From Dyella_A sp051962475 (lineage in GTDB: Bacteria; Pseudomonadota; Gammaproteobacteria; Xanthomonadales; Rhodanobacteraceae), in assembly GCF_051962475.1 (NCBI RefSeq), contig NZ_JBQCCF010000013.1, forward strand, positions 1-19,635: a stretch of DNA of 19,635 nt, given 5' to 3'. The position numbers and the translations under genes are program-made. Of this stretch, positions 7,753 to 12,867 are shown one piece after another (within the stretch, counting starts at the first letter, position 1; each line of letters opens with the position of its first letter). A model generated the notes under the pieces. The model was given only the letters and a program-made list of their open reading frames with translations, searched no databases and was not told where the DNA came from.

Positions 7753-7792
7753 AAACCCGCCTAGGCTAAGGGCCGAGGCGGGTTTTCTTTTT
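7753..7792 (+). terminator. Strong intrinsic terminator after the rhodanese gene
   Basis: AAACCCGCCT (7753-7762) pairs with AGGCGGGTTT (7776-7785). Additional inner pairs (GGC with GCC) shorten the loop to a few bases. The descending arm runs into TTTTCTTTTT (7783-7792). The arm also has an A-tract on the other side, so it could act weakly on minus-strand transcripts. It separates the housekeeping operon from the accessory island. Confidence 0.9.
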
Positions 7793-7825
7793 GCGCGCGG
7801 TCGCCTCGCACCGACCTACGGTTTA

Positions 7826-7978
7826 TTACCCAAGACCCGGGAGATATCGGATATCGACCGCGAAAAGTGAGATGTGCTCGCCGAGAACCAACGGGAGCTC
7901 GCTGTAGTCCACGTCGGAGATGATTGAATGCCGAGGAAAATTTCCGGCTTGACGGTACATGATGGTGCGACGGACCAT
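7826..7978 (-). CDS. Possible 50-aa ORF at the edge of the cassette array
   Basis: The minus strand carries ATG (complement of 7976-7978) to TAA, with a second TAA directly after. It encodes 50 aa beginning MVRRTIMYRQAGNF and ending RYLPGLG. The frame stays open upstream for 15 more codons, to a TGA at 8021-8023, so it could also be the 3' remnant of a longer gene cut by the cassette boundary at 8013-8019. Composition is protein-like (aromatics, Ile, Asp; little Pro/Ala bias), unlike the GC-driven shadow frames elsewhere. I recognise no family. There is no clear Shine-Dalgarno. The rest of 7793-8012 shows nothing I can identify. Confidence 0.35.
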   Translation of the reverse strand: MVRRTIMYRQAGNFPRHSIISDVDYSELPLVLGEHISLFAVDIRYLPGLG

Positions 7979-8012
7979 CGGAGCATATGCCCCGAAATGG
8001 GGGCTACTAAGC

Positions 8013-8019
8013 GTTAGCC
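8013..8019 (+). other. Cassette boundary (core site GTTAGCC) at left end of array
   Basis: GCGTTAGCC here is identical to the 3' end of the attC site at 8309-8365. The 40 nt upstream do not contain a full attC; only GGCT (8002-8005) before the core could pair with AGCC. It could be an attI-like site, or an attC that has lost its left half. Confidence 0.55.
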
Positions 8020-8032
8020 ATCAGGGGGCATC

Positions 8033-8305
8033 ATGAATAGACATGGGGCAACACTTACGGTTGCGTTGTTACTTGCCACATTCACTGCGCCCGCACTCGC
8101 AGACTGCGAAGACGGACACTGGATCAAGAGTGTGTCCTCCGACGGAGAAATTGTCGTCCTTGAGGACGGCTCTGTTTGGCAGGTCGACAGCACAGATGCA
8201 ATCGATTCTGCGCTCTGGTTGCCAACGACTAACATCGTTGCGTGCGATGACAAGCTCATCAATACCGACGATGGTGAAACAGTCGAAGCGGTCCGAATTC
8301 ACTGA
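8033..8305 (+). CDS. Cassette gene 1: small secreted protein, 90 aa
   Basis: An N-terminal Sec signal is clear: MNRHGATLTVALLLATFTAPALA, with a cleavage site after ALA at about residue 23 and mature start DCEDGHW. The mature protein of about 67 aa has two cysteines (DCED near its start and IVACDDK), which could form one disulfide in the periplasm. It contains SDGEIVVLEDGSVWQVDS and LWLPTTNIVACDDKLINTDDGETVEAVRI, suggesting a small beta-barrel or SH3-like fold (inference). I cannot name the family. AGGGGG (8023-8028) is a Shine-Dalgarno 4 nt before the ATG. The stop lies 3 nt before the attC site, the compact layout typical of cassettes. Confidence 0.8.
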   Translation: MNRHGATLTVALLLATFTAPALADCEDGHWIKSVSSDGEIVVLEDGSVWQVDSTDAIDSALWLPTTNIVACDDKLINTDDGETVEAVRIH

Positions 8306-8308
8306 AAT

Positions 8309-8365
8309 GGCTAACAACTCTTTCGAGGCGGACGCCTTCGCCACCGCTCAACTCCAGCGTTAGCC
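8309..8365 (+). other. attC-like recombination site 1
   Basis: The 57-nt element has perfectly complementary ends, GGCTAAC (8309-8315) and GTTAGCC (8359-8365). Inside, GAG-G-CGG (8325-8331) pairs with CCGCTC (8344-8349), leaving one unpaired G. That reproduces the R''-L''-L'-R' architecture and extrahelical base of integron attC sites. The core fits GTTRRRY only loosely (GTTAGCC), as do many chromosomal and xanthomonad sites. It shares 22 of its first 26 and 18 of its last 20 bases with the site at 8802-8857. Confidence 0.85.
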
Positions 8366-8368
8366 CTC

Positions 8369-8797
8369 ATGAAAGACCTTTTCAGCCGGCCCGTGGACAC
8401 ACCCCAACTTGTAGTGGAATCGTTTCTTCACGCAATGCACGACTGGGAAGTCGAATGTGCTCGGCTTTCGAGGCACTTCCGTGATACGCCTAATCCCGAA
8501 TGTTTTTGGCCAGAGGTCCGCCAGTCGCTTGCAGCAATTCATGAGTGCTTTCTAACCCCTCGCAAACGCACCTACGCGGCTATGCCGTCATTTCAGCAAC
8601 CACCCTCGTACGATCCTTCTTCCGAGCTTGTACGATCAGTTGAAACCAATGATCGGCAAGCTACTGTGGAAACGCACAGGATCGCTGCGCTTTCTGGCGG
8701 CCGTTACTTGTACTCTCTCAAAAGACTCGGCGGACGCTGGCTTATTGACAGCATTAAGTATTGGTCAGACAACACTTGGAAACGCAATATCCCGTAG
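8369..8797 (+). CDS. Cassette gene 2: NTF2-fold immunity-like protein
   Basis: The protein has 142 aa and no signal peptide. The N-terminal helices TPQLVVESFLHAMHDWEVECARL and a C-terminal beta meander (ELVRSVETNDRQATVETHRIAALSGGRYLYSLKRLGGRWLIDSIKYW) follow the layout of NTF2-like immunity proteins, including the GG-x-Y-x-Y-x-L-x-R...GGRWLIDS ending. Such proteins typically neutralise a polymorphic toxin delivered by neighbours. No toxin gene is adjacent, so it would be an orphan immunity gene carried on a cassette. Fold assignment is by pattern only; a SnoaL-like enzyme or a generic DUF is possible. The ATG is 4 nt after the attC core, and the stop is 4 nt before attC 2. Confidence 0.8.
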   Translation: MKDLFSRPVDTPQLVVESFLHAMHDWEVECARLSRHFRDTPNPECFWPEVRQSLAAIHECFLTPRKRTYAAMPSFQQPPSYDPSSELVRSVETNDRQATVETHRIAALSGGRYLYSLKRLGGRWLIDSIKYWSDNTWKRNIP

Positions 8798-8801
8798 CGG
8801 T

Positions 8802-8857
8802 GGCTAACCAATCGTTCGTGGCGGACGGCTTGCCGCTGCTCAACTCCAGCGTCAGGC
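8802..8857 (+). other. attC-like recombination site 2, degenerate core
   Basis: The 56-nt element begins GGCTAAC (8802-8808) and ends GTCAGGC (8851-8857), with GCGG (8821-8824) and CCGC (8833-8836) forming an internal stem. The terminal core differs from the usual GTT by a C at the third position, and the outer arms pair at only 5 of 7 positions. Close similarity to attC 1 across the first 26 and last 20 bases shows shared origin. The changed core may have reduced its recombination activity. Confidence 0.78.
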
Positions 8858-8873
8858 TGCAGAGCCGTAGACC

Positions 8874-9338
8874 ATGCCTACCTCGTTCCGCTTCACTACC
8901 GATACGTCGACACTCTGCATTTTTGACCTAGCTTCGCTTCGTCATCGCATCGATGAAGAAGCGGACTGGTGGGTGTACCCGCCAAGAGTGCAAGTCGATG
9001 AAATCAACTCCGCTTCCGCTGCGTTCGTCGACCTTGGCTCCGACGGCACCTTCGCAGGCACGCTAGCGGAAGAGCAGCTTGCCGATCCGGCGCTTAGCTT
9101 TGTGCTGTCCTGCCCCAGCGGAAAGTTCTTCTTGGGGGCCGCTGAGGAGACGTCTTCGGAGGGCATGGAACCCGACTGTACGCGCGGTGGCTTGCTTTTA
9201 TCGCTGCAGCCTGGCCTGTATCGAGTCAGCCTCTCACGGCCAAATCTCACCATTCTGCAGATTGGACTTTCCCGGGGAGAGGGGCGCCCACGTAATGCCT
9301 TTGTCGCCCCTTTGCGGCTGGCTGACCTAACAGGTTGA
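8874..9338 (+). CDS. Cassette gene 3: hypothetical cytosolic protein, 154 aa
   Basis: No signal peptide or membrane helix is visible. It starts MPTSFRFTTDTSTLCIFDLASLRHRIDEEADWWVYPPRVQVDEINSASAAFVDLGSDGTFAGTL and ends LYRVSLSRPNLTILQIGLSRGEG..., an acidic beta-rich composition with a conserved-looking ADWWV motif. It faintly recalls the DUF6386-type hypothetical proteins, but I am not confident in that label. The ATG at 8874 is 17 nt after the attC 2 core. ACCTAAC inside its last codons followed by GCGTTTGGGC may be a collapsed third attC, but the spacing is too short. It converges with the reductase gene, 42 nt away. Confidence 0.75.
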   Translation: MPTSFRFTTDTSTLCIFDLASLRHRIDEEADWWVYPPRVQVDEINSASAAFVDLGSDGTFAGTLAEEQLADPALSFVLSCPSGKFFLGAAEETSSEGMEPDCTRGGLLLSLQPGLYRVSLSRPNLTILQIGLSRGEGRPRNAFVAPLRLADLTG

Positions 9339-9380
9339 CTCGGCGAGGTAGCGTTTGGGCTTCGCAGCCTTCCATTCGTC

Positions 9381-10433
9381 CTACCCCTGCGCCCGAATCC
9401 CCGCCCTTCCCGCCAGTATCTGCGCCAGCACATCGGGCGCGTATTCGAACGAGTCGTAGTAGAGCCGATCTTCGGGCAGGCCGGCGTCGACGAAGCGGTG
9501 GCGGGCGGCGTCGATCATGGCGGGTGGGCCGCTCATGTAGAGGTCGTGGGCGCTGAGGTCCGGATGGTCGGCGAGCACGGCGTCGTGCACCAGGCCCACG
9601 CGGGCATGCGCATCGTCGGCCTCGGACAGCACGGGTATGAACAGGAGATCGTGCGCGGCGCGCTGCCACTGCTCGGCGAGGCCGCGCAGGTACAGATCGC
9701 CCATCTGCCGGGCGCCCCAGTAGACGCGGATGGCGCGGCGGGTGCCGAGGGCGAGGAAGTGCTCCACCACCGCCTTGACCGGGGCGAAGCCGGTGCCGCC
9801 GGCCATGAAGATCATCGGCCGCTCGGAATCCTCGCGCGGCACGAAGGTGCCCAGCGGCCCTTCGATACGCAGCGTGTCGCCCACCTGCGCCCGTTCGCTC
9901 ACCCATGAGGTGAAGCCGCCGCCGGCGACGTGGCGCACGTGCAGCTCCAGGCTGCCGTCGGGCGCGGGCATGTTGGCGATGGAGAACGGGCGGCGCTTGC
10001 CGTCGTCCAGCAGCACGTCGAGGTATTGCCCGGCCAGATGGCGCAGCGGGCGCTCGCCGAGTGCCGGTTGCAGCCGCAGGCCGATCACTTCCGGCGCCAG
10101 CCGGCGTTTGTCGACGATGCGCACGGTGAGCGCGCGGCGGGCGATGTCCTCCACCGAGGTGACTTCGCGCGCGGCGATGGTGAGATCGCTGGCGGGCACA
10201 GCCTGGCACAGCAGCACCGCGTGGTGCGCGCGTTCGCCGGCGTCCAGCGCCAGCGGCGGATGGCGCGGGTAGTCCACCTGGCCCTCGAGCAGGATCGCCT
10301 TGCAGCTGCCGCACACGCCAGAGCGGCACGAGTACGGCAGCGCGATGCCGGCGCGCTGCGCGGCTTCGAGCACGGTCTCGCCCGGCTGCGCCGCGAAGCG
10401 GTGGCCGGTTGCCTGGAGGGTGATGGTGAACAC
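9381..10433 (-). CDS. Ferredoxin-FNR-type NAD(P)H reductase (glucoseen reductase-like)
   Basis: From GTG (complement of 10431-10433) the protein has 350 aa. It has an N-terminal plant-type 2Fe-2S ferredoxin domain with C36-x4-C41-x2-C44 and C76 (LPYSCRSGVCGSCK, LLCQ). A ferredoxin-NADP-reductase module follows, with the flavin motif RPFSIAN (148-154) and the nucleotide-binding motif GGTGFAPVK (212-220). This is the architecture of CDP-6-deoxy-delta-3,4-glucoseen reductase (AscD) and of oxygenase reductases; electrons flow NAD(P)H-flavin-2Fe2S-acceptor. No acceptor enzyme or sugar gene is adjacent, so the substrate is unknown. The family usually starts with MxFxITL, favouring this GTG. A TTG at 10469, preceded by TAAGGCG, would add 12 residues and leave only 27 nt to the divergent gene. 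Confidence 0.88.
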   Translation of the reverse strand: MFTITLQATGHRFAAQPGETVLEAAQRAGIALPYSCRSGVCGSCKAILLEGQVDYPRHPPLALDAGERAHHAVLLCQAVPASDLTIAAREVTSVEDIARRALTVRIVDKRRLAPEVIGLRLQPALGERPLRHLAGQYLDVLLDDGKRRPFSIANMPAPDGSLELHVRHVAGGGFTSWVSERAQVGDTLRIEGPLGTFVPREDSERPMIFMAGGTGFAPVKAVVEHFLALGTRRAIRVYWGARQMGDLYLRGLAEQWQRAAHDLLFIPVLSEADDAHARVGLVHDAVLADHPDLSAHDLYMSGPPAMIDAARHRFVDAGLPEDRLYYDSFEYAPDVLAQILAGRAGIRAQG

Positions 10434-10496
10434 GATGCGATTGTCGCCGCGACAGGTGTGGACCGACAATGCGGGTTCGCCTTACGAGTATCAAGC

Positions 10497-10940
10497 ATGA
10501 GCATCTGGAAGCAGGACATCAGCCTGGACACCATCAATGGCTGGTCGAAGAACACGCTGATGGAGGCGCTGGGCATCCGCGTCACCGAGCGCGGCGAGGA
10601 TTTCCTGCGCGGCACGATGCCGGTGGATGCGCGCACCCACCAGCCCTACGGCCTGCTGCACGGCGGCGCCTCGGTGGCGCTGGCCGAGACGCTGGGCTCG
10701 ACCGCGGCCATGCTCACGCTGGACCCGGCACAGGAACTCACCGTGGGCCTGGACATCAACGCCAACCACGTGCGCGGCGTGCGCAGTGGCCTCGTGACCG
10801 GCACCGCACGGCCACTGCATATCGGCCGCACGACGCAGGTGTGGGAGATCCGCATCGAGAGCGAGGAAGGCTCGCTAGTGTGCATCTCGCGGCTGACCAT
10901 GGCGGTGGTGCCGGCGCGGGTGCTTGGGGCGAAGGGGTGA
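10497..10940 (+). CDS. PaaI/YbdB-type hotdog acyl-CoA thioesterase
   Basis: The protein has 147 aa. The hotdog-fold signature is YGLLHGGASVALAETLGSTAA (residues 51-71), with His55-Gly-Gly and catalytic-type Glu64, followed by VGLDINANHVRGVRSGLVTGTARPLHIGRTTQVWEIRIESEEG. This matches the EntH/YbdB/YdiI group, which hydrolyses aromatic or acyl-CoA thioesters such as DHNA-CoA in the cytosol. The substrate cannot be read from sequence, and no menaquinone gene is present. The ATG at 10497 gives the usual family N-terminus (SIWKQDISLDTINGWSKNTLMEALGI). It is divergent from the ferredoxin-type reductase and 52 nt upstream of srkA. Confidence 0.92.
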   Translation: MSIWKQDISLDTINGWSKNTLMEALGIRVTERGEDFLRGTMPVDARTHQPYGLLHGGASVALAETLGSTAAMLTLDPAQELTVGLDINANHVRGVRSGLVTGTARPLHIGRTTQVWEIRIESEEGSLVCISRLTMAVVPARVLGAKG

Positions 10941-10973
10941 CGACAGCCCGAGCGACGGCCGTGCTCGACCGCG

Positions 10974-10985
10974 CTCCCATGGGAG
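10974..10985. repeat. Perfect 12-bp palindrome overlapping the srkA ribosome binding site
   Basis: CTCCCATGGGAG is self-complementary, and its right half supplies the GGGAG (10981-10985) Shine-Dalgarno 7 nt before the srkA GTG. In RNA the two halves could compete with the ribosome, but with no loop the intramolecular fold would be poor. Chance is possible. Confidence 0.4.
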
Positions 10986-10992
10986 ACGGACG

Positions 10993-11940
10993 GTGAGCGC
11001 CGAAGCGCCCTACGCCGACCTCACGCCCGACCGGGTGCTCGACGCGGTCGAGGCGTGCGGCCTGTGGCCGGACGGCCGCCTGCTGGCGCTGAACAGCTAC
11101 GAGAACCGCGTGTGGCAGGTGGGCATCGAGGATGCCGCGCCGGTGATCGCCAAGTTCTACCGGCCGGGCCGCTGGAGCGACGAGGCGATCCGCGAGGAGC
11201 ACGCCTTTGCGCAGGAGCTGATGGACGCGGAGATTCCCGTGGTGGCGCCGCTGCGCTTCGACGGGCACAGCCTGCTGCAGCACGGCAGCTATCGCTACGC
11301 CCTGTCGCCGCGCCACGGCGGCCGCGCGCCCTCGCTGGAATCGCGCGACCAGCTGGAATGGCTGGGCCGGCTGATCGCACGCATCCACACCGTGGGCGCA
11401 CGCGCGCCGTTCGCCCACCGCGGCCGGCTGGACCGCGACACGATGGTGCGCACGAGCGTGCAGGCTGTGCTCGACTCCCCCTTGCTGCCGCCGTCATTGG
11501 CGCACGGCTACCGCGCCGCCAGCGCGCGGCTGGACGAGGCCATCTCGCAGCGACTGGACGCGGTGGGCCCGATGCGCACGCTGCGCCTGCACGGCGACTG
11601 CCATCCCGGCAACGTGCTGTGGACCGATGCTGGCCCGCACTTCGTGGACTTGGACGACGCCCGCACCGGCCCGGCCGTGCAAGACCTGTGGATGCTGGCC
11701 AACGACGAGGCCGCCATGCGCGCCCTGCTGGACGGCTACACCACCCTGCGCGAGTTCGACGACGGCGAGCTGGCGCTGGTGCCGGTGCTGCGCGCCATGC
11801 GCCAGCTGCACCACGCCGGCTGGATCGCCCAGCGCTGGCACGATCCGGCCTTCCCATTGGCGTTCCCGTTTGCCGCCGAGCCGCGCTGGTGGGAGCAGCA
11901 CATCGCCGACCTGCACGAACAGGCCGACGATCTGGAATGA
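10993..11940 (+). CDS. srkA: Stress response kinase A (YihE/RdoA family)
   Basis: SrkA is a cytosolic Ser/Thr protein kinase of the aminoglycoside-phosphotransferase-like fold; in enterobacteria it is Cpx-regulated and counters MazEF-linked death under oxidative stress. From GTG 10993 the protein has 315 aa, against 328 in E. coli. Aligned landmarks are LNSYENRVWQVG, AKFYRPGRW with the presumed ATP-binding Lys54, EEHAFAQEL, the catalytic loop LHGDCHPGNVLW (His200, Asp202, Asn207), FVDLDDARTGPAVQDLWML (metal-binding Asp), and RAMRQLHHAGWIAQRWHDPAFP. The start is chosen for the GGGAG at 7 nt and the family N-terminus. E. coli srkA precedes dsbA; here dsbA is not adjacent, although a different thioredoxin-fold gene lies 0.9 kb on. 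Confidence 0.96.
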   Translation: MSAEAPYADLTPDRVLDAVEACGLWPDGRLLALNSYENRVWQVGIEDAAPVIAKFYRPGRWSDEAIREEHAFAQELMDAEIPVVAPLRFDGHSLLQHGSYRYALSPRHGGRAPSLESRDQLEWLGRLIARIHTVGARAPFAHRGRLDRDTMVRTSVQAVLDSPLLPPSLAHGYRAASARLDEAISQRLDAVGPMRTLRLHGDCHPGNVLWTDAGPHFVDLDDARTGPAVQDLWMLANDEAAMRALLDGYTTLREFDDGELALVPVLRAMRQLHHAGWIAQRWHDPAFPLAFPFAAEPRWWEQHIADLHEQADDLE

Positions 11941-11951
11941 TGCGCTGCCCT

Positions 11952-12035
11952 TGTAGGAGCGACCTCGGTCGCGATGCTGTTGGCTTTTGTTGTCTGGATC
12001 GGAGCAAGAGCATCGCGACCGAGGTCGCTCCTACA
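11952..12035. repeat. Perfect 27-bp inverted repeat (REP-like)
   Basis: The arm at 11952-11978 and its exact complement at 12009-12035 (27 of 27 bp) flank a 30-nt AT-richer loop. The arm contains GTAGGAGCGACCTCGGTCGC, itself holding the small palindrome GCGACCTCGGTCGC. This is a dispersed repeat type I know from xanthomonads and pseudomonads, usually between genes. It starts 12 nt after the srkA stop and ends 32 nt before the next start. It lacks a T-tract, so it is more likely a REP/BIME-type element than a terminator, though transcripts would fold strongly here. Confidence 0.9.
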
Positions 12036-12067
12036 GAAACCGTTTCCCTTTGCCCTGGAGCCACTGC

Positions 12068-12505
12068 ATGCGTTCGTTTCTCTTCCGCCTGATCGGCATC
12101 CTCGAAATCGTCGGCGGCTTTCTCGGCGTGGTGGCGAGCGTGCGCCGGCTGCTGCCGCTGGGTTCCACCTACGAAACGCTGATGGCGCTGATCGGCCTGG
12201 TGCTGTTCGGCTTCATCCTGATCGCTGGCGTGCTGCTGATGGAAGGCAGCGAGCGCGGGGTGGCGTTTTCGCGCGTGGCGCAGCTGCTGCAACTGCCGCT
12301 GCTGGCCACGCCGGTGCTGAGCTACGCGCTGCACAGCGGCGCCTTCATCAACGTGTTCGCCACGCTGCAGGCCTCGCCGCGGCTGGGCATCGACTGGCAT
12401 CTGGGCACGCACGGTTTCGTGCTGGCGGTGGCCGGGCCGGCGGTGTCGCGCATTGGCATCAACCTGCTGGCGTTGCTGTCGTGGCTGGTGCTGCGGCTGC
12501 GCTGA
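12068..12505 (+). CDS. Hypothetical four-helix membrane protein (145 aa)
   Basis: I do not recognise the family. From ATG 12068, with GGAG 7 nt upstream, four hydrophobic segments are visible: residues about 5-25 (LFRLIGILEIVGGFLGVVASV), 36-58 (TLMALIGLVLFGFILIAGVLLME), 71-90 (AQLLQLPLLATPVLSYALHS) and about 120-143 (AGPAVSRIGINLLALLSWLVLRL). An upstream in-frame start at 11987 would put the REP arm into the protein and is rejected. It lies 17 nt before the VOC gene and is probably co-transcribed with it. Confidence 0.8.
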   Translation: MRSFLFRLIGILEIVGGFLGVVASVRRLLPLGSTYETLMALIGLVLFGFILIAGVLLMEGSERGVAFSRVAQLLQLPLLATPVLSYALHSGAFINVFATLQASPRLGIDWHLGTHGFVLAVAGPAVSRIGINLLALLSWLVLRLR

Positions 12506-12522
12506 TCCCGAGGAGAGACACC

Positions 12523-12858
12523 ATGGCCCGCCCCAACTACATCGAACTGCCCGCCGCCGATATCGCGGCGTCGAAGGCCTTCTACACGAAAGCCTTCGGC
12601 TGGACGCTCGCCGATTTCGGCCCCAGCTACGCAGCCACCACCACCGGCGATGTGGACGTCGGCCTGCAGGGCGACCTGGCCGAAGCGCCGGCCGCGCCGC
12701 TTCCGGTGATCGAAGTGGAGGATCTGGAGGCGGCATTGGCCGCCGTCACCGGCGCGGGCGGTGTGGTGGTGCGGCCAATCTTCGCGTTCCCCGGCGGGCG
12801 CCGGTTCCAGTTTCGCGACCCGCACGGCAACGAGCTGGCGGTGATGCAAGCGAACTGA
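12523..12858 (+). CDS. VOC (glyoxalase/bleomycin-resistance fold) family protein
   Basis: The protein has 111 aa with one betaalphabetabetabeta pair: NYIELPAADIAASKAFYTKAFGWTLADFGPSYAATTTGDVDVGL, then PLPVIEVEDLEAALAAVTGAGGVVVRPIFAFPGGRRFQFRDPHGNELAVMQ. The ELPAAD...FY...FGW opening and the FRDPHGNELAV ending are standard for VOC proteins. The glyoxalase I metal ligands are only partly recognisable (Glu in GNEL), so the reaction is unknown. A strong Shine-Dalgarno AGGAGAG (12511-12517) precedes the ATG. The stop is 9 nt from the stop of the convergent TlpA-like gene. Confidence 0.92.
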   Translation: MARPNYIELPAADIAASKAFYTKAFGWTLADFGPSYAATTTGDVDVGLQGDLAEAPAAPLPVIEVEDLEAALAAVTGAGGVVVRPIFAFPGGRRFQFRDPHGNELAVMQAN

Positions 12859-12867
12859 ACGCGCCGG

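Larger units (their letters stand above)
8013..9338 (+). mobile_element. Integron-type gene cassette array without visible integrase
   Basis: Three unrelated short genes in one orientation (8033, 8369, 8874) are punctuated by GCGTTAGCC-type boundaries at 8013-8019 and 8359-8365 and a variant, GTCAGGC, at 8851-8857. Two complete attC-like sites precede the latter two. Cutting between the first and second base of each boundary gives cassettes of 346 nt (8014-8359) and 492 nt (8360-8851), and a third from 8852. GC content in a sampled stretch of the second cassette is about 50 percent, against about 75 percent in a sampled stretch of srkA. No tyrosine recombinase gene lies in the window. Small promoterless genes of unknown function are usual in such arrays. 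The right edge is uncertain because no intact site follows the third gene. Confidence 0.8.

Noticed and set aside
7949..7978. Possible cassette-array promoter, TTGACG with GACCAT 18 nt downstream
   Set aside because: The -10 match is poor and the spacing long; not strong enough to call.
9326..9356. Possible third attC: ACCTAAC followed by GCGTTTGGGC
   Set aside because: Only about 30 nt long, no inner stem, and the ends pair poorly, so it is not called as a site; noted only as a possible scar.
11987..12067. In-frame upstream start for the four-helix membrane protein
   Set aside because: It would translate the right arm of the inverted repeat; the ATG at 12068 has a GGAG ribosome binding site and starts directly before the first membrane helix.
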